Shown here piece by piece: positions 1 through 11,999 of a DNA stretch of 64,000 nt. Both the position numbers and the translations under genes were made by a program. This stretch comes from Atherix ibis (Eukaryota; Arthropoda; Insecta; Diptera; Athericidae), in NCBI GenBank assembly GCA_958298945.1, contig OY282605.1, positions 21,988,811-22,052,810 of the forward strand. The letters run 5' to 3'. The stretch's first letter is position 1; each line of letters opens with the position of its first letter. Below the pieces are notes generated by a model. That model did no database searches and was not told where the DNA came from. It worked only from the letters and a program-made list of their open reading frames with translations.

Positions 1-55
1 AATTATCAAAACAAAAATCAAATCTTTATACCATGCCAAAATATTAATAAATATG

Positions 56-1307
56 TTGGGTAGGCAACTAAGTGATTGCCGATTTTGTCAATAGATGGTA
101 TGAGCTCATTCTTTTATTATGTCAACGTGTTCAAAGCACCTAACCTATATTGTTTTCTTGTTGTTTGGACTTGCGTCTTTAATTTAGGTAGAAAATTGTA
201 TCATTTAGCTATTTAGTTTTGTTTTCATCCAAATTTAAAAATACAAGGACAAGACGTGCTTTTTAGACATATTTTATTGTATTATTTCCGAAAAGGCAAG
301 AACGCATCGCAGGTACACAAGAAGTTATGTGAACCGTATATGGGACTGAAGCCTTAGAAGAAGGGCAGTGTCAAAATTGGTTTGCTAAATTTCGTTCTGG
401 TTTTTTTTCACTAAAAAATGCGTCCAGTTGAAGTTGATGAGACCCATATCAAGGCCATTATCGATTCAGATCGTCATAGCATAATACGTGAGATTGCAGA
501 GATAGCATACATGCATTGAAAAAAAATTAAAACAGCTTGGCTATGTTAAGAAACTCGATTTATGGATTTCTTATCAGCTTAAGGAAATTTATTTCACGTA
601 ACGCATTAGTATCTGCAAACCGCTTCTGAAACGCAACGAAACGGATCCATTTCTGAAACGACTGGTAACTGGCGACGAAAAGTGGATATTTGACAGCAAC
701 GTTAATCGGAAACGATCGTGGGTGGTGCGAGATGAACCACTTCAGACATCAAAAGCTGAGATGCACCAAAAAGAAGATTCTGCTGTCAGTTTGGTGGGAT
801 TATTAAAGAATTCTGCACTTTGAACTTTTACCAAGAAACCAAACGATTAATTCCACCGTGTACGTTCAACAACTCATCAAACTGAGCAATGCAGTTCAAG
901 AAAAGCGTCTAGAATTGGCAAGTCGTAAGAGTGTTGTTTTCCAGCATGACAATGCAAAGACGCACACACCTTTAGTTACTCGCCAAAAATTATTGGAATT
1001 AGTTTGGGATGTGTTGTCACATCCACCATATGGCCCTGATCTAGCGCCTTCAGATTACCATTTATTTCGTTCCATGCAGAACTCTTTAATTGGTAAAATT
1101 TTTAATGGCGCTGATGATGTAAAATCACATTTAATTCGGTTTTTTTGCTAGCAAAAGTAATAAGTTTTACGAACACGGAATTATGACACTACCTGAAAGA
1201 TGGGAAAGGATCATCGACAAAAACGGACAATACCTATTTTGAATAAAGTTATAATTTTGAACTTTTCTTCTTATTTAAAATCTCCAATCACTTAGTTGCC
1301 AACCCAA
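56..1307 (+). mobile_element. mariner element, mellifera-type, degenerate
   Basis: A DD34D mariner remnant inside an intron of the pyruvate carboxylase gene, in the opposite orientation to it. The ends are inverted repeats: TTGGGTAGGCAACTAAGTGA at 56 and its near-perfect complement ending at 1307, followed by TA; the left TA has decayed to TG. This repeat sequence is typical of mellifera-subfamily mariners. The transposase reading is broken by stops and frameshifts. The N-terminal half is recognisable at about 300-700, including the DEKW-like first aspartate region near 675. The C-terminal part is open at 858-1151, with HDNAKTHT (second Asp) and YGPDLAPSDYHLF (third Asp). It cannot encode active transposase. 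Confidence 0.93.
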
Positions 1308-1602
1308 TATTAACCACAAAAAAAAATATATATAGAAGAAAAACAATAAGAAAAATACTAAATCTAATAGCTTTAGCTAAGTGCATATAATATATTAAAT
1401 AAAAACAAAATTAATAAAATTAAGTATGTATAAATATGTTATAAAAAATCAATGAAAAAATTATTAAAAAAAGTAGTGAATTTTTTTAAAAATACGAATT
1501 TTTTTTCTTGCATAGTGTTTTTGATTTATTTACAATTAATAAGAATATAGCAGAAGATAATCATACTAATTAGTTACAAATAGAAAATCATGAAGAACTT
1601 AC

Positions 1603-3333
1603 CGAGAGGAACTTCGGGTACATGAGGATGAACCTCATCAGCTGGTTTTAGTTTGGTTGCGAGTGGAGTTTGTGGACCATTCACAAGTACTTCGCCAATA
1701 TAATTTAATAATTTCTGGGCTCTATTTTGTGATACACGAAATTTGAACAGTTGTGGATGCTCATCGATGAAGTATGTGTCTAAGACACCATGGAGGAATT
1801 TTTGATTTCCCAATACATTTAACAGAAATGGTATATTCGTTTTGACACCACGAATACGAAATTCGCGTAGGGCACGGTCCATTTTTGCTGCAGACGATTG
1901 CAGATCCTGAGCGTATGAAATAACTTTGACTAGAAGTGAATCGTAATAAGGCGAAATGATCGCGCCTGCAAACGCTGAAGCACTGTCCAAACGGATACCC
2001 ATACCCTCACCAGAGCGGAATACTTCGATACGGCCTGTACTAGGCTGGAAGTCATTGGCTGGATCTTCGGTTGTTACACGACATTGTATCGCATAGCCGC
2101 GAGGTTGGATCTTATCCTGTGTATAGCCCAATTCTGGTAGAGTCATTCCTTCGGCAATACGAATTTGCGATTGGACCAAATCAATTCCAGTAATTTCTTC
2201 CGTTACGGTATGTTCAACTTGCAATCTTAAAATGAAAAATTTTCATATCAAATTTCATATAACATAGAAGATAACTATTTTTACCTTGCATTGACTTCGA
2301 TAAAGTAGAAGTTTCCAGTCTCATCACAGAGAAATTCAACAGTGCCAGCATTTTCGTACCCCACATGTCTTGCCAGACGAACCGCTGCTTCAGTCATGTT
2401 GTTCCTAACTTCCGTTGGAAGCCTAGGTGCGGGCGCAATTTCGACCACCTTCTGATGTCGCCGTTGTACCGAACAGTCTCGTTCAAATAGGTGCACAACA
2501 TTACCAGCCTTATCACCAAGCAACTGTACTTCAATATGTCGTGGTCGTTCGATGAATTTCTCTATAAACATAGCCCCATTACCGAAAGCAGCCTTGGCTT
2601 CTGAGCTAGCTCTGTCAAACATTTCCTCAACTTCATCCATCTTTCTCACAACTCGCATACCACGACCACCACCACCGTAGGCAGCCTTAAATATAACCGG
2701 AAGACCATGTTGTTTGCAAAATTCTAGTGCCTCAGCTTTATTGGTGACTGGTCCATCAGTGCCGGGAACTATTGGCACTCCAGCTTCAATGGCTGCCACT
2801 CGGGCAGCTACTTTGTCACCCATCTGTTGGACAACTTTTGGTGTTGGACCAATAAATCGCATTCCAGCGTCTATGACTGCCTGTGCGAACTCGCTTCGTT
2901 CGGAGAGAAAGCCATAGCCGGGATGAACTGCATCAACTTCATTTTCCTTGCACACTCGAATTATTTCTGGAATGTTGAGGTAAGCTTCTACAGGTGGAAG
3001 ACCTTTTCCAACGATATATGCCTCATCAGCCTTTTGACGATGCATGTGCATTTTATCTTGTTCTGAATAGATGGCTACAGATTTGATACCAAGCTCTGTA
3101 CATGCCCGGAACACACGTATTGCAATTTCACCACGATTTGCAACCAGTACCGAACGTATTGGCTTGTATTCGACCTTTCAATTATGAAAAACCAATTTTC
3201 AGTTATTTAGAAGAAAAAAAAAGTCGAATAAGCTTACCTTTGTAGAATAGGCATTTCTATTAATTAGCCAAATGCGTATTCGAGATGTTTGACGTAGCAT
3301 ATTTAGACCGATTTGAGCCCCACACATTGACAT
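1603..3333 (-). CDS. PCB: pyruvate carboxylase, N-terminal half (partial, 3 coding exons)
   Basis: Mitochondrial biotin enzyme that carboxylates pyruvate to oxaloacetate for anaplerosis and gluconeogenesis. Coding exons on the minus strand are 3333-3238, 3174-2285 and 2225-1603, all with GT/AG borders and matching phase. They give 536 residues, about 45% of the usual 1,180 or so. Residues 1-32 are basic and hydroxylated without acidic residues, as in a mitochondrial transit peptide. The biotin carboxylase domain follows: [16 protein letters not shown], the glycine-rich ATP loop [26 protein letters not shown], and the catalytic-site run [17 protein letters not shown] across the second junction. 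The start is the first ATG after a TTTTAG acceptor; a second in-frame ATG lies two codons on. The carboxyltransferase and biotinyl exons must lie beyond base 1; the final donor is at 1602-1601. No defect is seen in the coding part. The symbol follows the Drosophila gene. Confidence 0.96.
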
Positions 3334-3480
3334 TTTGGAAGCTAAAACTAAAATTAAATTTCATAAAAATTGTTTTTAAAACATTTTGTATATATACTTA
3401 CGATTAAACTATTTTCTATTTGGACTTATTGTACTTAGTACTAGTGGAGAGGAATGGTTTATCAAAAACTAAACTCTAAG
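3334..3480 (-). promoter_or_regulatory. probable 5' UTR of pyruvate carboxylase with a UTR intron
   Basis: Upstream of the start codon the minus strand reads a TTTTAG acceptor ending at 3342. A good donor (GTAAGT) begins at 3401, so a non-coding first exon ending at 3402 is likely. No TATA box or transcription start can be fixed; the upper boundary given is approximate. Confidence 0.55.
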
Positions 3481-3789
3481 CGAATCTGAAAACTGTGATT
3501 CGATTGTCTGTATATTTTGTGTTGTTTAGATGATTAGACTAGTCACGATGATGACCTCTCCGTCTGGAGTCTAGAATGCACAAAAGATTAGAAAATTAAA
3601 ATCTGTCTGGACTAACATACTACTTTCAATCAAACTCCAAAGTTTATCTCACAACATGTTAAAACAGTAATTTAAAAAAAAAAACTATAGAAATGATAAA
3701 TTATATTAGAATTATTATTTACTTATTTCAATACAATTATATATTTTAACATGTACTTTAAAAAATCGTGTACTGAATAAATCCTTCTT

Positions 3790-5745
3790 TTAGTAAAAAA
3801 GTCTACTAAAATTTTCAGTAAAAAATATGAAGTAAAAAAGATTCAGTCAAAATTTTGAGTAAGAGAATTGCCAGTAAAAAATTGTTAGTAATAAATTATC
3901 AATTAATATTCAGTAAAGAATTTTCAGTAAAAAATTTACAGTTTAAATTTTTAGTAAAAAACAAATATATTCAGTAAAAATTGTCAGTAACAAATTTTCC
4001 GTAACAAATTTTTAGTAAAAATATTTAGTAAAAATTTGGAGTAAAAATTTTCAGCAAAAATTTTCAGTAAAAATTTTAAGCAAAAATTTCAGCAAAAATC
4101 GTCAGTAAAAAAATGTTATCAAGAAAATTGTCAGTGAAAAAATTATACAGTAAAAAATTTTCAGTAACAAATTTTCAGTAACAAATTTTCAGTAACAAAT
4201 TGTCAATAAAAAATTGTTAGTAAAAATTTTTAAAAACAAATTGCCAGTAAAAATTTTCAAAAAAAGATTTTAGTAAAATCTAAAACAAATTTGCAGTAAA
4301 AATTTTCGGTACCAAATTTTCAGTAACAAATTTTCAGTAACAAATTTTCAGCAAACATTTTCGGTCAAAATTGTCAGTAATAAATTGTCAGTAAAAATTT
4401 TCAATAAAAAAATTTCATTTAAAAAATTTTAGTAAAAATTTTGGGTAAACAAATTTTCATAAAAAATTTTCAGTAAAAATTTTTAATTACAAATTTTCAG
4501 TAACAAATTTTCATTAAAAATTTTTAGTAAATAATTTTCAGTAAAAATTTTCAGTAAAAATTTTCAGCAAAAACTTTAAGCAAAAATGTTCAAACTTTAA
4601 GCAAAAATTTCCATACAAAAAATTGTATCAAGAAAGTTGTCAGTGAAAAAATTATCAGCAAAAAATTTTCAGTTCAACTTTTCAGTAAAATTTTTTACTA
4701 TAATTTTTTTCATGAAAATTTTCAGTAAAATAACGTCAGTAAAACGTTTCAGTTAAAAAATTGTCAGTAAAAATTTTCAGTAAAAGTTTTCAGTAAAAAT
4801 TTTAAGTAAAAGTTTTCAGTAAAAATTTTCAGTAAAAATTTTCAGTAAAAATTTTCAGTAAAAATTTTCAGTAAAAATTTTCAGTAAAAATTTTCAGTAA
4901 AAATTTTCAGTAAAATTTTCAGTAAAAATTTTCAGTAACAATTTTCAGTAAAAATTTTCAGTAAAAATTTTCAGTAACAATTTTCAGTAAAAATTTTCAG
5001 TAAAAATTTTCAGTAAAAATTTTCAGTAACAATTTTCAGTAAAAATTTTCAGTAAAAATTTTCAGTAAAAATTTTCAGTAAAAATTTTCAGTAAAAATTT
5101 TCAGTAAAAATTTTCAGTAAAATTTTCAGTAAAAATTTTCAGTAACAATTTTCAGTAAAAATTTTCAGTAAAAATTTTCAGTAACAATTTTCAGTAAAAA
5201 TTTTCAGTAAAAATTTTCAGTAAAAATTTTCAGTAACAATTTTCAGTAAAAATTTTCAGTAAAAATTTTCAGTAAAAATTTTCAGTAAAAATTTTCAGTA
5301 AAAATTTTCAGTAAAAATTTTCAGTAAAAATTTTCAGTAAAAATTTTCAGTAAAAATTTTCAGTAAAAATTTTCAGTAAAAATTTTCAGTAAAAATTTTC
5401 AGTAAAAATTTTCAGTAAAAATTTTCAGTAAAAATTTTCAGTAAAAATTTTCAGTAAAAATTTTCAGTAAAAATTTTCAGTAAAAATGTTCAGTAAAAAT
5501 TTTCAGTAAAAAAAATTTTTATCAAGAAATTGTTAGTAAAATAATTTCAGTAAAAAATTTCAGTAAAAAGTTGTTACTAAAAAATTGTCATTAAAAAAAT
5601 TTTCAGTAAAAAAATTTTCAGTAAAAAAATTTTCAGTAAAAAATTTTCAGTAAAAAATTTTCTGTTAAAAATTTGTCAGAAAAAAATTTTCATTAAAAAA
5701 TTTTTAGTAAATAATTTTCAGTAAAAAGATTTCAGTAAAAAATTT
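3790..5745. repeat. 13-bp AT-rich minisatellite with 207-bp higher-order repeat
   Basis: About 150 tandem units with consensus TTTTCAGTAAAAA. The outer part (3790-4790) is degenerate, with many TAACAA variants and indels. The core (about 4800-5510) is nearly homogeneous. Within the core a 207-bp block (fifteen 13-mers plus one 12-mer with one A missing, at 4911 and again at 5118) is repeated with the same order of TAACAA variant units, so it grew by block duplication. The final part (5510-5745) is degenerate again. The array lies about 300 bp beyond the likely first exon of pyruvate carboxylase. Confidence 0.97.
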
Positions 5746-6717
5746 TATTAACTCATTTTATGTCTAGTCATGTTTGTAAAAATTTGGGCATTACTAATGC
5801 TTTTATAAATTCGACTTTAGTTATTGTATTTAATTTGATATACAAGTACTTTTAAGAAATGATAATAATATCCGGTTAATTCAAAAAAATATTGCTGGTA
5901 CTTCAGATAAAGTTCTTTTTGATACCTAAAGGCATAATTCCTTGAAAATTTCAAAATTTTGTCATCAATTTATCAGTTATTATGTTTCGTGCAATTTTGT
6001 ACATTGTAATACAGTTCGTATTTCATTTCTTTTAAAATAACGCTTAGTATGATTTTATACAGACATCAAATTAAAAAGATGCAAATAATTTTAAGAAATA
6101 GATTTATTGGCATGAAAATAACAAATTTCATTCTAACACAGAGAAAACTCAATCTGAGTTCGATAAAAGAGAAAACCGTAAACAATTATTTCCTAAAAGC
6201 ATATCTGGTAACGTACAATCTCACAAAATAGTTCCCATTTGAAAATAAAGAAACTAAGTTAATGTTGCTTATGGAAAATTTTTAATGATATTGTGATCAC
6301 AATTTCGTCATAAATTATGATTATTTTGTTCAGTAAAGAAAAACGAATAGTATCTGTTTGTTATTTGGAAAGCAACAATCATGAATAAAAATAATTTTAG
6401 TAAAAAATCACCAATCTAACTGATTTGATGAGAAAAAACTATCGTGGATAAGTTAGTGACTGATTTTTATATTTTCTTCACACACAAATTTTACTAATAA
6501 CAAAATAACTAAGAAAAAATAGTTTTAGTAAACAGTGCATAATTTATACTTGGCTTTTATATAGTCAATATCAAGATTTAAATAAGAAATGCTCACAATT
6601 AAAATACTGGCTAACCTTGCTCTGATTAACTACAATTAATGAATAGAAACTGCTTTGATCAAGAGAAACAATCAATATTTCATTCTAAATACTAATTAGG
6701 ATAATATGCTCGTACAT
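5746..6717. other. AT-rich intergenic DNA, nothing recognised
   Basis: Only short chance reading frames. No coding bias, repeat match or inverted repeat was noticed. Confidence 0.6.
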
Positions 6718-8800
6718 TGCAGGTCAAAAGTATGCGACAACTTTGGTTTTTGAGAGGAAAATTAAACTAGAATATTAAAATGAATAAAATAAAACAAATG
6801 TTTTTTTAAAAATTATATTGATGTTAAATTTACATATAAAAAAAAATATTTGCGTTTAATGACATTTTGTACTATTCTGGAAAAGTTCTTCAGGCCCACT
6901 GTTCCTCGGCTCCCGAAAAACATTTCAAAAATACCGCCGAAAAACATGTTCTCTTGATATGGATTCTTTTCTTGTTTTTAAAGTTGTTATTTTGGTATTT
7001 ATCGGAAAGTGCATGTAAAATTGTGTTTTTTATCTTCTTTGAAGTATTTACGAAAAAGTAAGTATTTAAATTTATTTATAATAGGAAATTTTTATTTCAG
7101 AAAATGTAGTGTTTTATAAAGGGTTGCTGGTAATTCAACGGAATGAGGAAGACGAGAATTTCTTTCTTTCGGTAAGTTGATATCTTCATTTTTACTAAAG
7201 AAATTAACAAACATTTAGCTTATGATGTGCCTAAATTGTTTTTAATAAATTATTTGGTCCAAAAAGTGGTTAAAAAGTGAAAAGTTCGTCATTCAATAAA
7301 TGTAAACAAATGTTATGTTGACAGTTCAATGTTTACCAGAAAATAGTTCAGTGCCGGCGTACGTAAAGTGTGTGTAAGCCAATTTAAGGGAACGCATTTT
7401 TCAGTCTGTTTTCATTGTGTTAAAATAAATAAAGTATATTCGATAGCCTTATTATTTAAATAAAATTGTTAGCATTTGTGCTTTCGCTTGCTCTATTAGA
7501 CAATTTTGTTATGCATTTACTAAATAATAATGTTTTCAATTTTTTTAGCTTATTAGTTATTAATTATTTAAATACATTAAATTTTTCACATTGTAATTTA
7601 CTTTTAAAGCATTTACTATAATATTGTCTAAAATTAACTTATATATTATTATGCTTTACTTTTTAATATAATTTAAATGTACAATGCCTATTTAAATTAC
7701 CATTTGAATTCACAAACACACATTTATATTGTATTACAATATAAAGAAGTTTTCAATATCTACAAATGATTGTTTTTAACATTAAAATTTATATTTACTT
7801 AGTTGTGGTATGGTTTTAATTTCAACATAATATCACATCTTCTAATTTAATTCGTTTTGCATTTTTGGAATGGATTTTTATTTGTGCACACAATTGTTTT
7901 GATATAATCATATAACTTACAATTTATATTTTTATACGCTCTTCCACTTTATAATTCTGTTTTAATAAATAATATATAGTGAAATGAATAAATAAATAAT
8001 ATTTTAAAATAGAATACTGTGTTTTATTGCAAATTACCAAAACTAATTCCATTAAACAACAAAATCCGAAATATTAAAAAATCTATTTGTTTATGCATAA
8101 ATGATATCACATATCAAAATGGTTTTAAATGAACCGCTTCGATCGCATACTGACGTTTAAAATTGGCCCCCAGTAATTTACACTCTTTCTGTTATTTTGT
8201 GTAGAGGCCCCCAGTAATTTACGCCGTTTCACAATTTTTGTGTAGAGGCCTATCAAGTTTTTCTATAATCTAAGCTTTGAACGATCCAAAATTCTGTGAA
8301 GGTGGCAGTTAAATCCGGATTCATCAATAAACACTTTTCTCCCATGTTTGTGGAGAATTTTGTGAAAATGAATTTAAAAGTCAATTTTCTGTGCTTATAG
8401 AATTCATACAATCTATATTTATGGTAGCAATTTTTAGTGATATTCGTATAGTTTTCAATGAGTTAAAAATACTGGCCATGCATAGGCTAACGTTTTTGTA
8501 TTCAAAAACCTTCGTCTTGAGTTGTTTTAATGTAATGCATGCATTTTCTTCTATTATTTTTCTAATCTTATTTAACATTTCATCACGCTTTCTTTTAGTA
8601 ATTGCAAATTCATCTTTTTTGTAGCAATTAATTATTAATTTTTTACTATTTATTTGACTTGGTTCAATTATCGTTTTGCCTTTTTCATAACATTTTATTA
8701 TACGGATAAGTAAACAGTTGCCATTAATAATAAAAAAAATAAAATCATTTCGAAATATTTCCAAAAATTAGACTCTCCTTAAAATATTCACTGGCATATG
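6718..8800 (-). mobile_element. Tc1-like transposon remnant, interrupted
   Basis: A Tc1-like element on the minus strand, split by a P-like insertion. The left end (near 6718, GGTCAAAAGTATGCG) resembles the terminus of the other Tc1-like copy at 28968. The minus strand of about 6870-6955 matches the 3' part of that copy near 29770-29850. On the far side, 8345-8283 (minus) reads GRKVFIDESGFNCHLHR, the first catalytic Asp region of Tc1 transposases. A 127-residue open stretch (8764-8381) holds the helix-turn-helix half, with KIIEENACITLKQL typical of the family. The middle of the transposase is missing. The right terminus was not found, so the end given is approximate. Confidence 0.75.
6955..8274 (+). 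mobile_element. P-superfamily-like non-autonomous element, copy A (left end lost)
   Basis: Right terminus ends CTATAATCTAAG at 8274, as in the other copies. The left terminal repeat is missing and the left boundary is set by homology with copies C and F. It contains a splice acceptor (CAG) at 7098-7100, a 71-bp exon at 7101-7171 and a GTAAGT donor. The exon resembles the start of a THAP domain and ends in ISFFR before the donor, but its initiating ATG is followed directly by TAG. The 300 bp around 7860-8160 are shared with copies D and F. Confidence 0.7.
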
Positions 8801-9534
8801 AACTTTAATTGTGAAATTGAGTGATCGTAAAATTTTATAATTTTATTGATAAAAACAACTTCGAATGTAATAAAAATTCATTAACAAATGATAACCTTCA
8901 TTTATTGTGTAAATTTTAGAACAATTCTCCACACGAGAATAAAATATTTGTCAACACCAATAATAAAAACAAATTTTATTTTATTTTTTCCTCTGTTATA
9001 AGAAAGAAAAAAAACTTAAAGCATATTTCGTTAATATAATAAAGTATAAAAATTGTTTAAATTAAACATTTCTTTTATTATTATTATTAGTATTATTAAA
9101 ATATATTAAATTGAGTAGGTTCAGATAAAAATGTTCAGCTAGTCGGTCGACCTTTAGTCAAACATGCATACATGTTGAACAAATACAAATAAATTCCATT
9201 CATTAAATATTTTTAGTGTTATCAGAAGATGTTCTCAAAGATTTTTTTTTGTTTTTTTTTTAAATATAATAAAACTTTTTTAGCATAAGTCTTTTATTAC
9301 TTATTATTTAGATTAAAAATTTAACGATAAGATATTTGATATAGTAAAATAATTTTGGTTTTTTTTTTTTAAATATTACAGTTTTTTTAATAATCCGGAA
9401 GTATTAATAGATTATTCAATTTAGATTAGATTAATTATTTGATATTGTATTTATTATTTTATTATTTGAAAATTGATTAATAGAATTTTTTTTTGGAATA
9501 ATAACGTAAGTTGGTATTGGTTTTTTTTTAAAAT
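8801..9534. other. AT-rich intergenic DNA, nothing recognised
   Basis: Poly-T and poly-A runs and no reading frame or repeat that I can place. Confidence 0.55.
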
Positions 9535-9690
9535 TTACAGCCTGTATTCACATCCTTAAATACTATCTTTCAAAATGATATTTTCACGTAGCTGAAAGTA
9601 TGGAGCATTCTGACATTTATCCTAATACGGCCGGTGTTCCTCAGGGTAGCATCCTAGATCTAATCCCATAATATTCCTTGTTATAATTAT
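9535..9690 (+). mobile_element. jockey-like non-LTR retrotransposon fragment (reverse transcriptase)
   Basis: Translates to a short reverse transcriptase piece, VAESMEHSDIYP followed by TAGVPQGSILDLIP. This is the conserved motif preceding the catalytic YADD box. The same stretch occurs in the fragments at 41.8 kb and 47.4 kb. It stops abruptly where the mariner fragment begins. Confidence 0.75.
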
Positions 9691-9699
9691 AGTCTAATT

Positions 9700-10215
9700 A
9701 TTATGCACTTGTGCCAACGTTTTTTCCAATCCTCGAAGAACTTCAAAAAATCATTTTTTGTGATCTTGTTAAGCTCCTCCTTCGATGCCGTCTTTATCTC
9801 CTCCTTCGATGCCGTCACAGAAGGAAACAAGAAAAAAGTCACTGCGGCATTATTAGTGTATTATTTTTGACCAAAAATTCGCGCACAAGCAACGATGCGT
9901 GAGCAGGGGCGTTATCATGGTGCAAAAGCCAATTTTTGTTCTTCCACAAATCCGGGCGTTTCTGGCGGATTGCTTCGCGCAACTTGCGCATAACTTGCAG
10001 GTAATATTCCTTATTGACGGTTCTACCCTGCAATCGAAGAAAACTGTCGTTCACACGCCCCAGCACGCTTTTCGTCGTTTTTCGTCGTTCATATCTTCTC
10101 GGCCCTCTGAGAACATTTTCTACTACCGATAAACGTCGCGCCCCAGCACGCTTTTCGTCGTTCACATCTTCTCGGCCCTCTGAGAACATTTTCTACTACC
10201 GATAAACGTTGCTTC
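9700..10215 (-). mobile_element. mariner fragment (CGAGGTCT-terminal family), copy a
   Basis: Minus-strand remnant of a DD34D mariner with KRPDLWKNKNWLLHHDNAPAH. It has the same order of segments as the more complete copy at 26918. Both termini are missing, and an 83-bp internal segment is repeated in tandem (10057 and 10140). Left of the conserved block, the segment about TCCTCCTTCGATGCCGTC is also repeated. Confidence 0.85.
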
Positions 10216-10340
10216 GGTCCAAGGTAGCTTCACCATATGCCACACCATATGCCACAGAGGGTGGGTGGATTCTATGACCACACAAAACTGGTTATGGGAG
10301 GAGGGAAATTGACTGACTTGAAAGAAATTAAAGGAAATGC
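10216..10340. repeat. short dispersed repeat shared with 18084-18165
   Basis: The segment with GAGGGTGGGTGGATT and ACTGGTTATGGGAGGAG is closely matched at 18084-18165, with extra bases between the two blocks there. Its parent element is not recognised. Confidence 0.6.
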
Positions 10341-11886
10341 ACTGACTTGAAAGGAATTAAGAAAAGTCTGCGCTACTACAAATTTAAAAAAAATAACTGA
10401 TGAGAATGTCTAAATTGTGCACAGCAATTATTTTTAATAATAGTAGATACGTTGATAAATGAAAAATTTAAATATAATAATGTTATTTGATGATAAAAAA
10501 TATACTAAATTTAGTATATCAAAAAAACTAAATTTATATCCAAAAACAAAAATATCTAAAATACAAAATTTTTTTGGGTGGGAAAATACTTATGAGTGGT
10601 AGTGTACATTGGTGAAGGCTAAACTATTTTTTTTGTTAATCAAACAATTTTTAAGCAGTAATTTTTACCAGCAATTTAAGTAAAAATCTTTTTTCTCACA
10701 ACAATTCTAAAATTTATATAATACATAATTTAAATCTTAAATAAGAAGGCACATAAAATTAACTTAAAGTTACTCGTACGTAATTTGAAAAACTCTTCCA
10801 AGTTTATAGGAATAAATTGCGCAACATTTTTAATGACCAACAATAAAGTAATACGTATATCAATGATTTATAGCACAAAACTACAAATATCTAACGTCTG
10901 CGATATTTATCTCAAGTTTGTTTTAATTTTTAATTTACATGGTGCTTGAAACTTTTTAGAAAATTTTCGTGATTGAGTGTGTTTGTACACAATATTTACA
11001 ATTCAATTTTTATATTAGATTGCACTAAAACGCATACAAATCAACGAGTAAAGCATATAATACTTAAGCTTTTGAATGTCATTGCCTCACAAATGCACCT
11101 GATTAGTAATGGTCATTATTTACTCATGTAGATACATATGTTCTTTTTTGTATTTGAATCCACCTGTAGGTAGTGTCTTAATGTATAACTTAGTATAAAT
11201 GAGCTAAAACGTTGTGCTTCCCTCCACCCGTCGCGGGCATACTATCACACACCAGTCCACAACAATATCACTCGTGTAGGTCTGATAGATACTAGGTCTC
11301 GGTTGACTACCTCCGGTAAGTAGCCAGACAACCAATAATCGGTGGCACGAGACTTTTTCAATTAAATTCAACACTTTTACTGAGTATTCCATGACCTAAA
11401 CTTTTTGTAATGCACATAAATTATAGGAATTTGTAGAAAAAAATAATTAAGTATGGAGCTTGCCATTATCATTTATGTTGGACAGTGCGAGTGGCATTTC
11501 TTTTTTAAATTTAAATTGCGAGGTTACTATGCATTTCATATTTATTCATTAAATGTCTACTCACCCTTATAGTTGAGTAGATAAAAGTATACAAAAAAAA
11601 AATTTTTTTTAGCATTTTATTAATGATATTTTTAACACTAGAGGTTGAAGAGAAGTAGTAGCATCGTGTTGACTAGAACATATTCAAAATATAGGTTTTT
11701 TTTTTAAAAAGTTTGCTCAATGTTTAAAATTAGATAAAAAGAGTTGCACGGGGGTAGTTCCAGAAGTACCCGACCTGACGAATAAATGGCAGTTGTTATT
11801 TGAAAAAAATTACTATTATCAAAAGTACCAATCTTATCAAGTTTACTTGTGAAGTTTGATGACTTTTACCAGGCTTCAAACCAGGC
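10341..11886. other. intergenic DNA, no gene recognised
   Basis: Mostly AT-rich. 11214-11395 is clearly richer in GC than its neighbours and may be a fragment of an unplaced transposon. No open frame is convincing. Confidence 0.5.
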
Positions 11887-11970
11887 TTCAAACCTTTCAA
11901 ATGAAAGATTGGTACTAAAATAGTAAAAAATTACTATTTGAGTACCAATCTTTCATTTGAAAGGTTTGAA
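11887..11970. repeat. 84-bp near-perfect palindrome (hairpin)
   Basis: Arms 11887-11916 and 11941-11970 are perfect 30-bp inverted repeats. The 24-base loop itself pairs (AAATAGTAA with TTACTATTT). It lies just left of a mariner remnant but is not its terminus as far as I can see. Confidence 0.9.
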
Positions 11971-11999
11971 GACTGGTCCTTCATTTACAATAATAAAAT

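Noticed and set aside
2714..3066. Plus-strand frames over pyruvate carboxylase
   Set aside because: They are antisense shadows of a strongly conserved exon.
4800..5510. Regular 13-bp units that might suggest a CRISPR array
   Set aside because: There are no spacers; units are directly adjacent, AT-only in character, and in an insect genome. It is a minisatellite.
8381..8764. 127-codon minus-strand frame as a host gene
   Set aside because: It matches the helix-turn-helix half of Tc1-like transposases and is followed by the Tc1 first-Asp block.
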